Positions 7,338 to 15,517 of a stretch of 25,274 nt of DNA are shown one piece after another. Position 1 is the first letter of the stretch, and each line of letters starts with the position of its first letter. Where the stretch lies: the NCBI GenBank assembly GCA_038200275.1, contig JBBPYC010000011.1:1-25274 (forward strand), given 5' to 3'. The stretch is from JBBPYC01 sp038200275 (lineage in GTDB: Bacteria; Pseudomonadota; Gammaproteobacteria; Burkholderiales; Burkholderiaceae_C). A program made the position numbers and the translations under genes. A model generated the notes under the pieces. It was not told the origin of the DNA. It saw only the letters and a list, made by a program, of their open reading frames with translations, and did not search any database.

Positions 7338-8312
7338 ATGAAGAACACTTTTGTCCGCTCGATCTTGCTGGCTGGCGCTTTGGGCGCCAGCGTCGGTGCC
7401 TTCGCGCAAACCAAATGGGACATGCCGACCCCGTACCCGGACGGCAACTTTCACACCAAGAACTTGGTCGAGTTCGTCAATGAGATCAACACCAAGTCGA
7501 ACGGCAAGCTGACCATCACGCTGCACAGCAACGGATCGTTGATCAAGCACCCAGAGATCAAGCGTGCGGTGCAGACCGGCCAGGTTCCAATCGGCGAGGT
7601 GCTGATTTCCGTGCTGGCCAATGAAAGCCCGCTGTATGCGTTCGATTCGAACCCGTTTCTCGCAGACAGCTACGACGACTCGAAGAAGCTTTGGTCGGTC
7701 GCCAAGCCGTATCTCGTCAAGCGGCTGGACGGGCAGGGCATCACCTTGCTGTATTCGGTGCCGTGGCCGCCGCAGGGCATCTACACCAAGCGTCCGATCG
7801 ACTCCGTCGCAGACCTGAAGGGCACCAAGTTTCGCACCTACAGCCCGACGACCAGCCGCTTTGCCGAATTGATCGGCGCGGTGCCGACAACTGTGCAGGT
7901 GCCAGAAGTGCCCCAGGCGTTTCGTACCGGGCTGGTCGACGCGATGATCACGTCCGGTTCGACCGGCGTCGACACGCAAGCCTGGGACTATTTGACGCAC
8001 TATTACGACGTGCAGGCGTTCCTCCCGCAGAACATGGTGATTGTCAGCAAGGCCGCCCTCGAAGCGCTCGACGCGGCCACGCGAAAGGTGGTGCAAGACG
8101 CAGCGGCTGCAGCCGAGCAACGCGGTTGGGCAGCGTCCGTTGAAGAAAACGACAAAGTCGTCAAGACGATGGCAGACAAGGGCATCAAGGTGGTGAAGCC
8201 TACCGTTAAGATGAAAGACGAACTGAAAGCCGTTGGCAAGCAGATGACCGACGAGTGGGTCAAGCGCGTGGGCCCGGACGGCGAAGCAATCGTCGCTGCA
8301 TTCCGCAAGTGA
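7338..8312 (+). CDS. dctP: TRAP transporter periplasmic substrate-binding protein DctP
   Basis: A 324-residue extracytoplasmic solute receptor. It has a clear signal peptide, with hydrophobic ILLAGALGASVGAFA and probable cleavage after residue 23 before QTKWDMPTPY. Family hallmarks are KGTKFRTYSPTTSRFAELIG, with the substrate-anchoring Arg region, and QAFRTGLVDAMITSGSTG. It captures a small solute, usually a carboxylate, in the periplasm and hands it to DctQM. The substrate cannot be told from sequence. ATG 7338 is backed by AAGGAA at 7323-7328. The gene opens a new unit 116 nt after waaA; no firm promoter was identified in that gap. Confidence 0.93.
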   Translation: MKNTFVRSILLAGALGASVGAFAQTKWDMPTPYPDGNFHTKNLVEFVNEINTKSNGKLTITLHSNGSLIKHPEIKRAVQTGQVPIGEVLISVLANESPLYAFDSNPFLADSYDDSKKLWSVAKPYLVKRLDGQGITLLYSVPWPPQGIYTKRPIDSVADLKGTKFRTYSPTTSRFAELIGAVPTTVQVPEVPQAFRTGLVDAMITSGSTGVDTQAWDYLTHYYDVQAFLPQNMVIVSKAALEALDAATRKVVQDAAAAAEQRGWAASVEENDKVVKTMADKGIKVVKPTVKMKDELKAVGKQMTDEWVKRVGPDGEAIVAAFRK

Positions 8313-8379
8313 TGGGTTGCTGCTCGCAGAAGCATTTGCCGTCACAGCCGCTGCTGCTTTGCAAGGCTCGCCGCAATCG

Positions 8380-8907
8380 ATGATCCGTCGACTGCTTCAC
8401 GACCTGCACCGGGCCGGTGCAATTGCAGCCGGCGCGTTGCTGATCGCCGTGGGTGTGCTGACTCTGGTGCCGATCGCAGCGCGCTTGTTTGGTCTGCCCG
8501 CGCATTCATGGGACGAGGTTGCAACTTACTGCATGGCTGGCTCAGCGTTTCTGGGCCTGGCATCTACTTGGCGTGCGGGGGTGCATGTGCGCATGGAACT
8601 GCTGGTGTCGCGTGTCCCCGGCACGGCAGGACGCCTGCTGCAGACCGTGGCGCTGGCCATCACGCTGGCCGCGTGCATCTACTTTGCGTGGTATGCCACG
8701 CGTTTCGTCTGGATGTCGTACTCGATGAACGATGTGTCCCAGGGACTGTTGCCGATTCCACTCTGGATCCCGCAGACTGCGATGGTGCTGGGGCTCTGGC
8801 TGATCTGTGCGGCGATTGCCGAATCGCTGGTCGACGCGCTGCGGGGCGGCCCGACGGCGCCCGGCAACGCCGACGCGGTGCTGGCCCGCGCAGCCAACGA
8901 GTTGTGA
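8380..8907 (+). CDS. dctQ: TRAP transporter small membrane subunit DctQ
   Basis: A 175-residue inner-membrane protein with four predicted hydrophobic segments: AGAIAAGALLIAVGVLTLVPIA, then VATYCMAGSAFLGLAS, LQTVALAITLAACIYFAWYA, and IPQTAMVLGLWLICAAIAE. The WRAGVHVRMELLV segment after helix 2 is typical of DctQ. It bridges the substrate-binding protein and the large subunit. ATG 8380 (MIRRLLHDLHR) was chosen because family members start just before the first helix. An in-frame TTG at 8317 would add 21 residues that look non-native. It sits 67 nt after dctP and 10 nt before dctM. Confidence 0.88.
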   Translation: MIRRLLHDLHRAGAIAAGALLIAVGVLTLVPIAARLFGLPAHSWDEVATYCMAGSAFLGLASTWRAGVHVRMELLVSRVPGTAGRLLQTVALAITLAACIYFAWYATRFVWMSYSMNDVSQGLLPIPLWIPQTAMVLGLWLICAAIAESLVDALRGGPTAPGNADAVLARAANEL

Positions 8908-8917
8908 GCGCTCGCGC

Positions 8918-10231
8918 ATGAATGTCCTGGTCGAATCGGGCTGGTTGCTCGTTGCGTTGCTCGCGCTGCTGGCCGCGGGGGTGTGGATCGCGCCGGTGCT
9001 GCTGATCACCGGCTTCATCGGCATGACGATGTTCACGCAGGCGCCGACGGGGCCGCTGCTGGCCACCACCGTCTGGAGCGCCAGCAGCAATTGGGCGCTG
9101 ACCGCATTGCCACTGTTCATCTGGATGGGGGAGATCCTGTTTCGCAGCCGGATATCGGAAGACATGTTTCGCGGCCTGGCGCCTTGGGTCGCGCGGCTGC
9201 CGGGTGGGCTGTTGCACACCAACGTGCTTGGCTGCGGCATCTTCGCAGCCATCTCGGGTTCGTCGGCAGCCACGGCGGCCACGATTGGCCGCATGACGGT
9301 GCCTGAGCTGACGCGGCGCGGCTACGACCCGATGATGGTGACCGGCTCGCTGGCCGGCGCCGGCACGCTGGGACTGTTGATCCCACCGTCGATCATCATG
9401 ATCGTCTACGGGGTCGCTGCCGACGTGTCGATTGCGCGGCTGTTCGTTGCCGGCGTGCTGCCGGGCATCATGCTGATGACGCTTTTTTCCGGCTTCATCG
9501 CGGTGTGGGCGGTGCTGAAGCCGGAGCTGCAGCCCACAGTGCGCGACGAGAAATCCACGTTCGCCGCCAAGATCGCCGCAGCGCGCTATCTGATCCCCAC
9601 CGTGCTGCTGATCGGCGCCGTTGTCGGCAGCATCTACACCGGTGTCGCCACGCCGACCGAAAGCGCTGCGCTCGGCGTGCTCGGTGCACTGGTGCTTGCA
9701 GCGATCAGCCGGTCCCTGTCGATGAAGGTGTTTCTGGAAGGTGTCGGCGGGGCGGTGCGCACCACCTGCATGATCAGTTTCATCCTGATGGGCGCGAGTT
9801 TTCTGACCACCGCCATGGGCTTCACGGGCATCCCACGCGTGCTTGCCGAATGGATCGCCGCCTCGGGCCTGGCGCCGTGGCAACTGATCGCGATGCTGAC
9901 CTTGCTGTTCATGCTGCTGGGCTGCTTCATCGACGGCATCTCTATGGTGGTGCTGACGGCCGCCGTGGTGCTGCCGTCGGTGCGCGCAGCCGGCATTGAT
10001 CTGATGTGGTTCGGTATCTTCGTCGTGCTGGTGGTGGAGATGGCCCAGATCACGCCGCCGGTCGGCTTCAACCTGTACGTGCTGCAGAGCCTGACGGGCA
10101 AGGACATGTTCTACGTGGCCCGTGCCAGCCTGCCGTTTTTCCTGCTGCTGATGTTGGCCGTGGCGCTGATCTGGCTGTTTCCGCAGATCGTGACGTTCTT
10201 GCCTGGCCAGATGTTCAACATGGGCAAGTGA
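8918..10231 (+). CDS. dctM: TRAP transporter large membrane subunit DctM
   Basis: A 437-residue, roughly 12-helix inner-membrane transporter that couples Na+ entry to solute uptake together with DctP and DctQ. Typical DctM segments are visible: FIWMGEILFRS, GGLLHTNVLGCGIFAAISGSS, LLIPPSIIMIVYG, TPTESAALGVLGAL, GCFIDGISMVVLTA and QITPPVGFNLYVLQS. ATG 8918 starts MNVLVESGWLLVALLALLAAG. The open frame upstream of it overlaps dctQ out of frame and is not used. It is the last gene of the dctPQM set and converges on the sensor kinase gene across 158 nt. Confidence 0.94.
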   Translation: MNVLVESGWLLVALLALLAAGVWIAPVLLITGFIGMTMFTQAPTGPLLATTVWSASSNWALTALPLFIWMGEILFRSRISEDMFRGLAPWVARLPGGLLHTNVLGCGIFAAISGSSAATAATIGRMTVPELTRRGYDPMMVTGSLAGAGTLGLLIPPSIIMIVYGVAADVSIARLFVAGVLPGIMLMTLFSGFIAVWAVLKPELQPTVRDEKSTFAAKIAAARYLIPTVLLIGAVVGSIYTGVATPTESAALGVLGALVLAAISRSLSMKVFLEGVGGAVRTTCMISFILMGASFLTTAMGFTGIPRVLAEWIAASGLAPWQLIAMLTLLFMLLGCFIDGISMVVLTAAVVLPSVRAAGIDLMWFGIFVVLVVEMAQITPPVGFNLYVLQSLTGKDMFYVARASLPFFLLLMLAVALIWLFPQIVTFLPGQMFNMGK

Positions 10232-10293
10232 TCAAACTTGAAAGCGTGATGTCAGTTATGAAAACGCAACATTCCCATGTGCATTGTCTATTT

Positions 10294-10306
10294 TATACGA
10301 TGTATA
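10294..10306. promoter_or_regulatory. TATAC-GAT-GTATA dyad in an AT-rich patch
   Basis: A perfect five-base inverted repeat with a three-base centre lies inside the AT-rich stretch 10280-10320, in the gap between convergent dctM and the kinase gene. It resembles the short GTATAC-type symmetry bound by some GntR-family repressors. It does not sit upstream of any recognised gene, so a regulatory role is speculative. No U-tract terminator hairpin was found in this gap. Confidence 0.2.
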
Positions 10307-10389
10307 TTATGTTAAGTTTAGTCTGAATGGCACTGGCTTGATCCCATGCCTCAACCCAACGCCGACAACCGCATTGCCTCTGCTTCCGA

Positions 10390-13300
10390 TCACTGAACGC
10401 GCTTCCGGGTTGCCAGCAGCCGCTCAACCACCTCAAACAACCGATCGATGGAAACGGGTTTGGGCAGATGCGCATCAAAGCCTGCGTCGGTGGCCCGCTG
10501 TGTGTCCTGGGCCCGCCCGAAGCCGGTCAGCGCAACGGCGGCAATTGCCGCGTTTGGTTCGCCGCTTGCACGCAGCGTGCGAATCAATTGATACCCGTCG
10601 ATGCCGGGCATCGCGATGTCTGACAGCAACAGGTCAAACGGCTCCTCTGCCAGCACGGCCAGTGCCTCGGCGCCGTCGGCCACCGCCGTGACCACGGCGC
10701 CTTCCAGTTCCAGCAACATTGAGAACGCTTCGCGGGTATCGGCCGCATCGTCGACCACCAGCACGCGTAGTTCAAGCAGCACGTTGTGCGGAAGTGGCCA
10801 AGTCGCCGGGGGGGCACCAGCTCTTGCGCGCGGCAACCAGACGCTGAACAGCGCACCTTTGCCAGACCCGGCGGATGCGACTTCGGCGCGGCCGCCGTGG
10901 GCCAATGCCAGTTGGCGCACCAGCGCAAGCCCGATTCCCATGCCCCCTTGCGTCCGGGAGGCAACGCGCTCGGCTTGCTGGAACATGTCGAAAACCTGCT
11001 CCAGGAAGTCCGGCGAAATGCCCTGCCCGCTGTCTTGCACATCGAGGCGCGAAAATTCGCCGTCCCCCGTCAGACGTACATCCACAGTGCCACCGGGCGG
11101 CGTGAACTTGATTGCATTGCTGAGCAGATTCCAGACGATCTGTTCGAGCCGCACCGCATCGGCTTCCATCGCAGATGCCGCCGGTTCGAGCTGCCAGTTC
11201 AGCGACAGGCGCTGGCTTGCCGCATCGGCGGCCATCGCCTGGCACACGCGATCAATCACCTCGGCGCCCTCGATCCGGGCCTGATTCAGGCTTAGCTTGC
11301 CGGTGCGCAGCCGCGACAGATCCAGCAGATCATCAATAATTTTGGCTTGCCCCAGCACGGTGCGGCGGATCACCGTCGCCGCTTGAGCGACGGCCGGCAC
11401 GTCGCGCGCCTGGGGCAATCGCAGCAACAGTTCGGCATTCACCAAAATCAGGTTCAACGGATGTTTCAACTCGTGCGACATGACGGCCAAAAACTCCTCT
11501 TTCAGTGCGAAGGCCCGTGCCAGCTCGGCCGTTGTGCTCTGCTGTTTGGCCAACGAGGCTTCCAGCTGAGCCTCGATCCGCTTGCCCTCGGTCAGGTCGC
11601 GTGCGATGCTGGCATAACCAACCCACTGGCCGTGGTCATGCAAAGGCGTGACGATGCCGCTGGTGTACCGATGGCTGCCATTCTTGGCGACGTGCCAGCG
11701 CTCGTCGTCGGCACGGCCTGATTCGCGCGCCGTCTCCAGCACGCGCAGCGGCACGCCGTCGGTTCGATCCTGCGGCGTAAAGAGGAATTCGAACGGGCGG
11801 CCCGCTGCCTCCTCGGACGCATAGCCGTACAGCAGCACCGCGCCCGGGTTCCAGCCAATCACCGCGCCGTGTTCGTCAAGCGTCACGATCGCATAGTCCT
11901 GCGTGGTTTCCACCACACGCTGCAGGTTGGCTTCCCCGACCTTTACCTGCTGCTGCGCGGCGCGGATCGCAGTCACATCGATGAAGGTCAGCACCGCGCC
12001 GCCGATCACGTCCTGCTGGGTCCGGTACGGCAACATGCGCACCAGCCAAGCACCGCCGTCGGCGTCCCGCACTTCACGCTCGATCACGCGCAGCGTGTCG
12101 AACGCAGCCTGCGCATCGGCCTTCAGTTCGTCATAGTCAAGCCGATGCCGGATGTGCAGCAGCGGGCGGTCCACGTCCGAGGCAATCAGGTTGAACAGCT
12201 GCGCTGCGCGCGGCGTGAAGCGCTTGATGCACAGCGCGCGGTCCACAAACACGGTTGCGATGTCGGTCGAGGTGATCAGGTTCGACAGGTCGTCGTTCAG
12301 CTTGGACGTTTCGTCGAGCGTCGACTTGAGCTCCTGGTTTACCGTGATCAGCTCTTCATTGACGGACTGGACCTCTTCCTTCCCGGTCTCGAGTTCCTCG
12401 GTGGCCGAGCGCAACTCTTCGTTGATCGCCTGCAGTTCCTCGTTCGATGCGCGCAGCTCCTCATGACTGGCGGCAGCGTCCGTCACCGTGCCGTTGAGCT
12501 GGTCGCGCAGTCGGCCCAACTCGTCTTCGAGTTGCACCAGCATCGGGTCTTTTTCTGCGCCGGACAGCGATTCCAGCCCGAATGTGACATCGGCTTGGTC
12601 GAACTGCACCAGCAACAGCCACCGGCCATCCGACTCGACCGGCCGCACGCTAATGCCAACCCAGCCGGCGCGCCCGTCGCTCATCAAGTGGACGCGGCGT
12701 GCCACCACACTGGCCCGTTCCTGCACTGCACGCAATATTGCCGCCCGCAGCTCGACCCGCAACTCCGGACGCACCACGTCGAGCAGATTGCGCGAAGGCT
12801 CGCCCGTAGCGAACTTTAAAAACGCACCGGCCTCATCGGTGCAATGCAGCACGTTGTAGGCATCGTCGATCAGCACGCTGCCGGGTGCCTGGCTGGCGGC
12901 CAACTGCTGATGCAGCATGCCGATCGCATCCAGCATCGGCACCGGCACGGTCGGGGGCGCTACAAAGATGGGCTTCTGGATCAAAGTCGACGGCAACTCG
13001 ATCCGCAACGCGCCCGTTGCGTCCAGCGAACGCGAACGCACCGCACGACGGATGCCGTCTGCGCGGTAGATGCGGTGCTTTTTGTCAACCGTGATGAACA
13101 GCCCGGGAACGGAATCAGCCGACTCGGACATACCTAGAAACAGCAGTCCACCCGGCTTTAGCGCGAAGTGAAACATGTTCAGCACCTGAATCTGCAACTC
13201 CCGATCCAGATAGATCAGCAGATTGCGGCAGCAGATCAGGTCCAAGTTGGAAAACGGCGGATCGCGCAGCACGTTATGCGCAGCGAACAACACGCTTTCG

Positions 13301-14589
13301 CGCAACTCCTTGTGCACGCGCAGCCGGCCCTGCCCCTTGACGAAATACCGCCTCAGCCGCTCCGGCGCCATGTCGGACGCAACGTTGTCCAAATAAAGTC
13401 CCGCGCGGGCGCGGGCAATGGCCTGTTCGTCGATGTCGGACGCGAACACCTGCACGTCGACTTTGGTGTGCAGCGAGGCGGCATGTTCGGCCAACAACAT
13501 CGACACCGAGAAGGCCTCTTCGCCGGTTGCACAACCGACCACCCACGCACGCAGCCTTGGGTGCACGCTGGCTTCCACCGGCAAGCTGGCGGCGATCTCG
13601 TGCTTCAGTGCATCAAATGCGGCCGGATCGCGAAAAAAATGCGTGACGCTGATCAACAGGTCTTGCAGCAACGCCTGCGTCTCCCCCGGATGCCTGCTCA
13701 AAAATTCGCTGTAGGCAGGCAGGTTCGGCACTGCGGTCACCTGAAGCCGTCGCTCGATCCGGCGCAACACGGTGGCCCGTTTGTAGTGCTTGAAATCATG
13801 ACCGGTGCGCGTGCGCACCAGCCGCATCACATCAGCCAACGCCTGCTCGGCCCGCTCAGCCGAAGCTGGGTTGGAAGGTGGATCGAGATGGACCCGCGCT
13901 GCAGTCGGCTGCGGCATTTCGAGCCGCTGCAAGTTGTTCCATAAAGTGACCAACCGCGGCCCGATCTGTGCTGCCGGCAGCACCGTGTCAGCGACGCCGG
14001 TGGCAACTGCACTGCGCGGCATATCGCCGTACTCGGCTTCCTTCGGCGCCTGCACCAGCGCCACACCGCCACATTCCTTTACGCGGCACAACCCCAACGT
14101 GCCGTCGCTGCCAGTACCGGACAGCACCACGCAGTAGGCGCGTTCTCGCTGCGCATTGGCCAGCGTGCGGAAAAACACGTCGATGGAGCGGTGCGGGCTG
14201 CGGCCGCGGTCGAGCGGCGCGACGCTTAGATGCCCGTCTGTCATGGCCAGTTGCAACGCTGGCGAGATCACGTAGACGTGGTTCGGCCGGATCGGCACCG
14301 AGTCACGCACCTGCAATATCGGCATGGTCGTGACCCGGCTCAGGATGCTGTCGAGATGGCTCTCGTGCTCGGGCGACAAATGCACCACGATCACAAACGC
14401 CATGCCGCTGTCAGGCGGCAGATGCTCGAACAACATGCCCAGCGCGCTGACGCAGCCGGCCGATGCGCCGATCCCGACCACGGGAAACGGTAGGTGGCTG
14501 GTGGGCGCTTCTGGCGACAGGTCCGGGGTGTCGTTCGTCGCGTTCACCACGACATCAACCAATTCGTTGTCTTCTTCGGCTTCGCTCAT
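10390..14589 (-). CDS. CheB-CheR-PAS-histidine kinase-receiver fusion protein
   Basis: A 1399-residue cytoplasmic multidomain signalling protein with no signal peptide or membrane helix. Domains in order: CheB methylesterase about 35-220 (Ser43 in GIGASAG, His70, Asp162 in SGTGSDG); CheR methyltransferase about 250-510 with SAM loop VVGCATGEEAF; PAS-like region 565-670; a long coiled coil 683-772 rich in NEEL repeats; PAS 773-875; PAS 890-1000; HisKA with His1039 in MSHELKHPLN; HATPase (NLLSNAIKF, DSGQG, GGMGIGLAL); and receiver 1273-1395 with Asp1324 and Lys1377. All catalytic residues appear intact. The CheB part lacks its own receiver. It lies 88 nt downstream of a histidine phosphatase gene. 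No chemotaxis core genes are in the window, so the target is unknown. Confidence 0.93.
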   Translation of the reverse strand: MSEAEEDNELVDVVVNATNDTPDLSPEAPTSHLPFPVVGIGASAGCVSALGMLFEHLPPDSGMAFVIVVHLSPEHESHLDSILSRVTTMPILQVRDSVPIRPNHVYVISPALQLAMTDGHLSVAPLDRGRSPHRSIDVFFRTLANAQRERAYCVVLSGTGSDGTLGLCRVKECGGVALVQAPKEAEYGDMPRSAVATGVADTVLPAAQIGPRLVTLWNNLQRLEMPQPTAARVHLDPPSNPASAERAEQALADVMRLVRTRTGHDFKHYKRATVLRRIERRLQVTAVPNLPAYSEFLSRHPGETQALLQDLLISVTHFFRDPAAFDALKHEIAASLPVEASVHPRLRAWVVGCATGEEAFSVSMLLAEHAASLHTKVDVQVFASDIDEQAIARARAGLYLDNVASDMAPERLRRYFVKGQGRLRVHKELRESVLFAAHNVLRDPPFSNLDLICCRNLLIYLDRELQIQVLNMFHFALKPGGLLFLGMSESADSVPGLFITVDKKHRIYRADGIRRAVRSRSLDATGALRIELPSTLIQKPIFVAPPTVPVPMLDAIGMLHQQLAASQAPGSVLIDDAYNVLHCTDEAGAFLKFATGEPSRNLLDVVRPELRVELRAAILRAVQERASVVARRVHLMSDGRAGWVGISVRPVESDGRWLLLVQFDQADVTFGLESLSGAEKDPMLVQLEDELGRLRDQLNGTVTDAAASHEELRASNEELQAINEELRSATEELETGKEEVQSVNEELITVNQELKSTLDETSKLNDDLSNLITSTDIATVFVDRALCIKRFTPRAAQLFNLIASDVDRPLLHIRHRLDYDELKADAQAAFDTLRVIEREVRDADGGAWLVRMLPYRTQQDVIGGAVLTFIDVTAIRAAQQQVKVGEANLQRVVETTQDYAIVTLDEHGAVIGWNPGAVLLYGYASEEAAGRPFEFLFTPQDRTDGVPLRVLETARESGRADDERWHVAKNGSHRYTSGIVTPLHDHGQWVGYASIARDLTEGKRIEAQLEASLAKQQSTTAELARAFALKEEFLAVMSHELKHPLNLILVNAELLLRLPQARDVPAVAQAATVIRRTVLGQAKIIDDLLDLSRLRTGKLSLNQARIEGAEVIDRVCQAMAADAASQRLSLNWQLEPAASAMEADAVRLEQIVWNLLSNAIKFTPPGGTVDVRLTGDGEFSRLDVQDSGQGISPDFLEQVFDMFQQAERVASRTQGGMGIGLALVRQLALAHGGRAEVASAGSGKGALFSVWLPRARAGAPPATWPLPHNVLLELRVLVVDDAADTREAFSMLLELEGAVVTAVADGAEALAVLAEEPFDLLLSDIAMPGIDGYQLIRTLRASGEPNAAIAAVALTGFGRAQDTQRATDAGFDAHLPKPVSIDRLFEVVERLLATRKRVQ

Positions 14590-14677
14590 GGTGGCCCGGG
14601 ATTATTTGGCAACTGAAGGCTGCAGCACGCGCGTCCGCGCCAGGCCCGGTGGCGCCGCCGCGCAGCCAACCCTCCAC

Positions 14678-15271
14678 TCAGGGTGCAATGCGCCCGACTT
14701 CAACCAACCGACCGTCTGCAACACGCAGTACCAGACCCTCACCCGACGACAGATCGGCGCCCGTCAATGCCGTGATGTTGACCTGATGCGTCACCACCAC
14801 CAACGCACCCGGACCCCGCCAGTTCAGCAGCAATTCGCGCGCGGTGGCGGTCTGCGTCGGCTCCAGCCCTGACGCAGCAAAAAAAGAGTTGAACGCCGGC
14901 TCGACACGCAGGCGGCCCGGAAACGCAAGCTCGGCCGTCTCCTTGGTCCGACACCACGCAGACGACCAGACCATACCCACCAGCACGCCCTCACGCTCAA
15001 ACGTGCGGCCAATGCGAAGCGCCTGCGCCTGACCGTCGGCATCAAGGTTGCGTTGGGTACTGCAGTCGCCGATTTTGAAGCCCGCCGGGTCACCTACTCC
15101 TGGCGCTTTGGCATGCCGAAACAGCACCACCGCCCCACCCTTCAGCGCGCTCCAGGCTGCGGCCTGCGATGCCTCCTGCGCAGCGCTGGTCAACGGCGCC
15201 AGACTCGCCAGAAAGACTCCCAGCGCAACGACGAGTGCGAAGCGGCGAAGCGGGAGTGAAGTCATCTGCAT
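14678..15271 (-). CDS. Exported histidine phosphatase family protein
   Basis: A 197-residue branch-2-like histidine phosphatase (phosphoglycerate-mutase fold) with an N-terminal signal peptide: RR, then hydrophobic FALVVALGVFLASLAPL, with likely cleavage near residue 31 after SAA. The catalytic RHA motif is at VVLFRHAKAPG (His53). The second Arg lies in SSAWCRTKETAELAF, and the second catalytic His in VVVTHQVNITALTG. It is probably periplasmic; the substrate is unknown. ATG 15271 is used; ATG 15265 is an equal alternative, and neither has a visible ribosome-binding site. It is followed in the same direction by the CheB-CheR kinase and is divergent from the lipoprotein gene. Confidence 0.86.
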   Translation of the reverse strand: MQMTSLPLRRFALVVALGVFLASLAPLTSAAQEASQAAAWSALKGGAVVLFRHAKAPGVGDPAGFKIGDCSTQRNLDADGQAQALRIGRTFEREGVLVGMVWSSAWCRTKETAELAFPGRLRVEPAFNSFFAASGLEPTQTATARELLLNWRGPGALVVVTHQVNITALTGADLSSGEGLVLRVADGRLVEVGRIAP

Positions 15272-15505
15272 GTAGGTACGAGCCGATGTGCGTTGGCCGT
15301 TGGAACGGTGGGCGGAACCCGAAGGAGCAAGCTCTTTGCGATTGTGACGGGTTTGGTATTTTGGGGCGTCGGCGCCACGTCCGGGGCGGCTCGGTGGGAT
15401 CCGACAAGCACCGAACCACCATAGCTACGGGTTACTACCCTGGACCGATTGATAGCACTTTGTAGACTGGTCGCCGAGCCAAGCGGCTCAACGAATCAAC
15501 TACTT

Positions 15506-15510
15506 GGAGA
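15506..15510 (+). promoter_or_regulatory. Ribosome-binding site fixing the lipoprotein start
   Basis: GGAGA lies 7 nt before ATG 15518. It supports this codon over the in-frame upstream start at 15449 and places a lipoprotein signal directly at the N-terminus. Confidence 0.6.
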
Positions 15511-15517
15511 CCCATCG

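Noticed and set aside
8660..9883. 407-codon minus-strand frame across dctQ and dctM
   Set aside because: The low-complexity His/Arg/Gln-rich translation is typical of the antisense strand of a membrane protein gene.
10250..10326. 25-codon peptide (MSVMKTQHSH...) after dctM
   Set aside because: It has no ribosome-binding site and its composition follows the AT-rich patch. A chance frame is more likely.
11869..12819. 316-codon plus-strand frame inside the sensor kinase gene
   Set aside because: It is antisense to intact PAS and coiled-coil domains, and its translation has no domain signature.
15272..15517. Possible promoter pair or riboswitch in the gap between divergent phosphatase and lipoprotein genes
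   Set aside because: Candidate hexamers such as TTGATA have no -10 partner at proper spacing, and no conserved RNA fold was recognised. Only the ribosome-binding site at 15506-15510 was kept.
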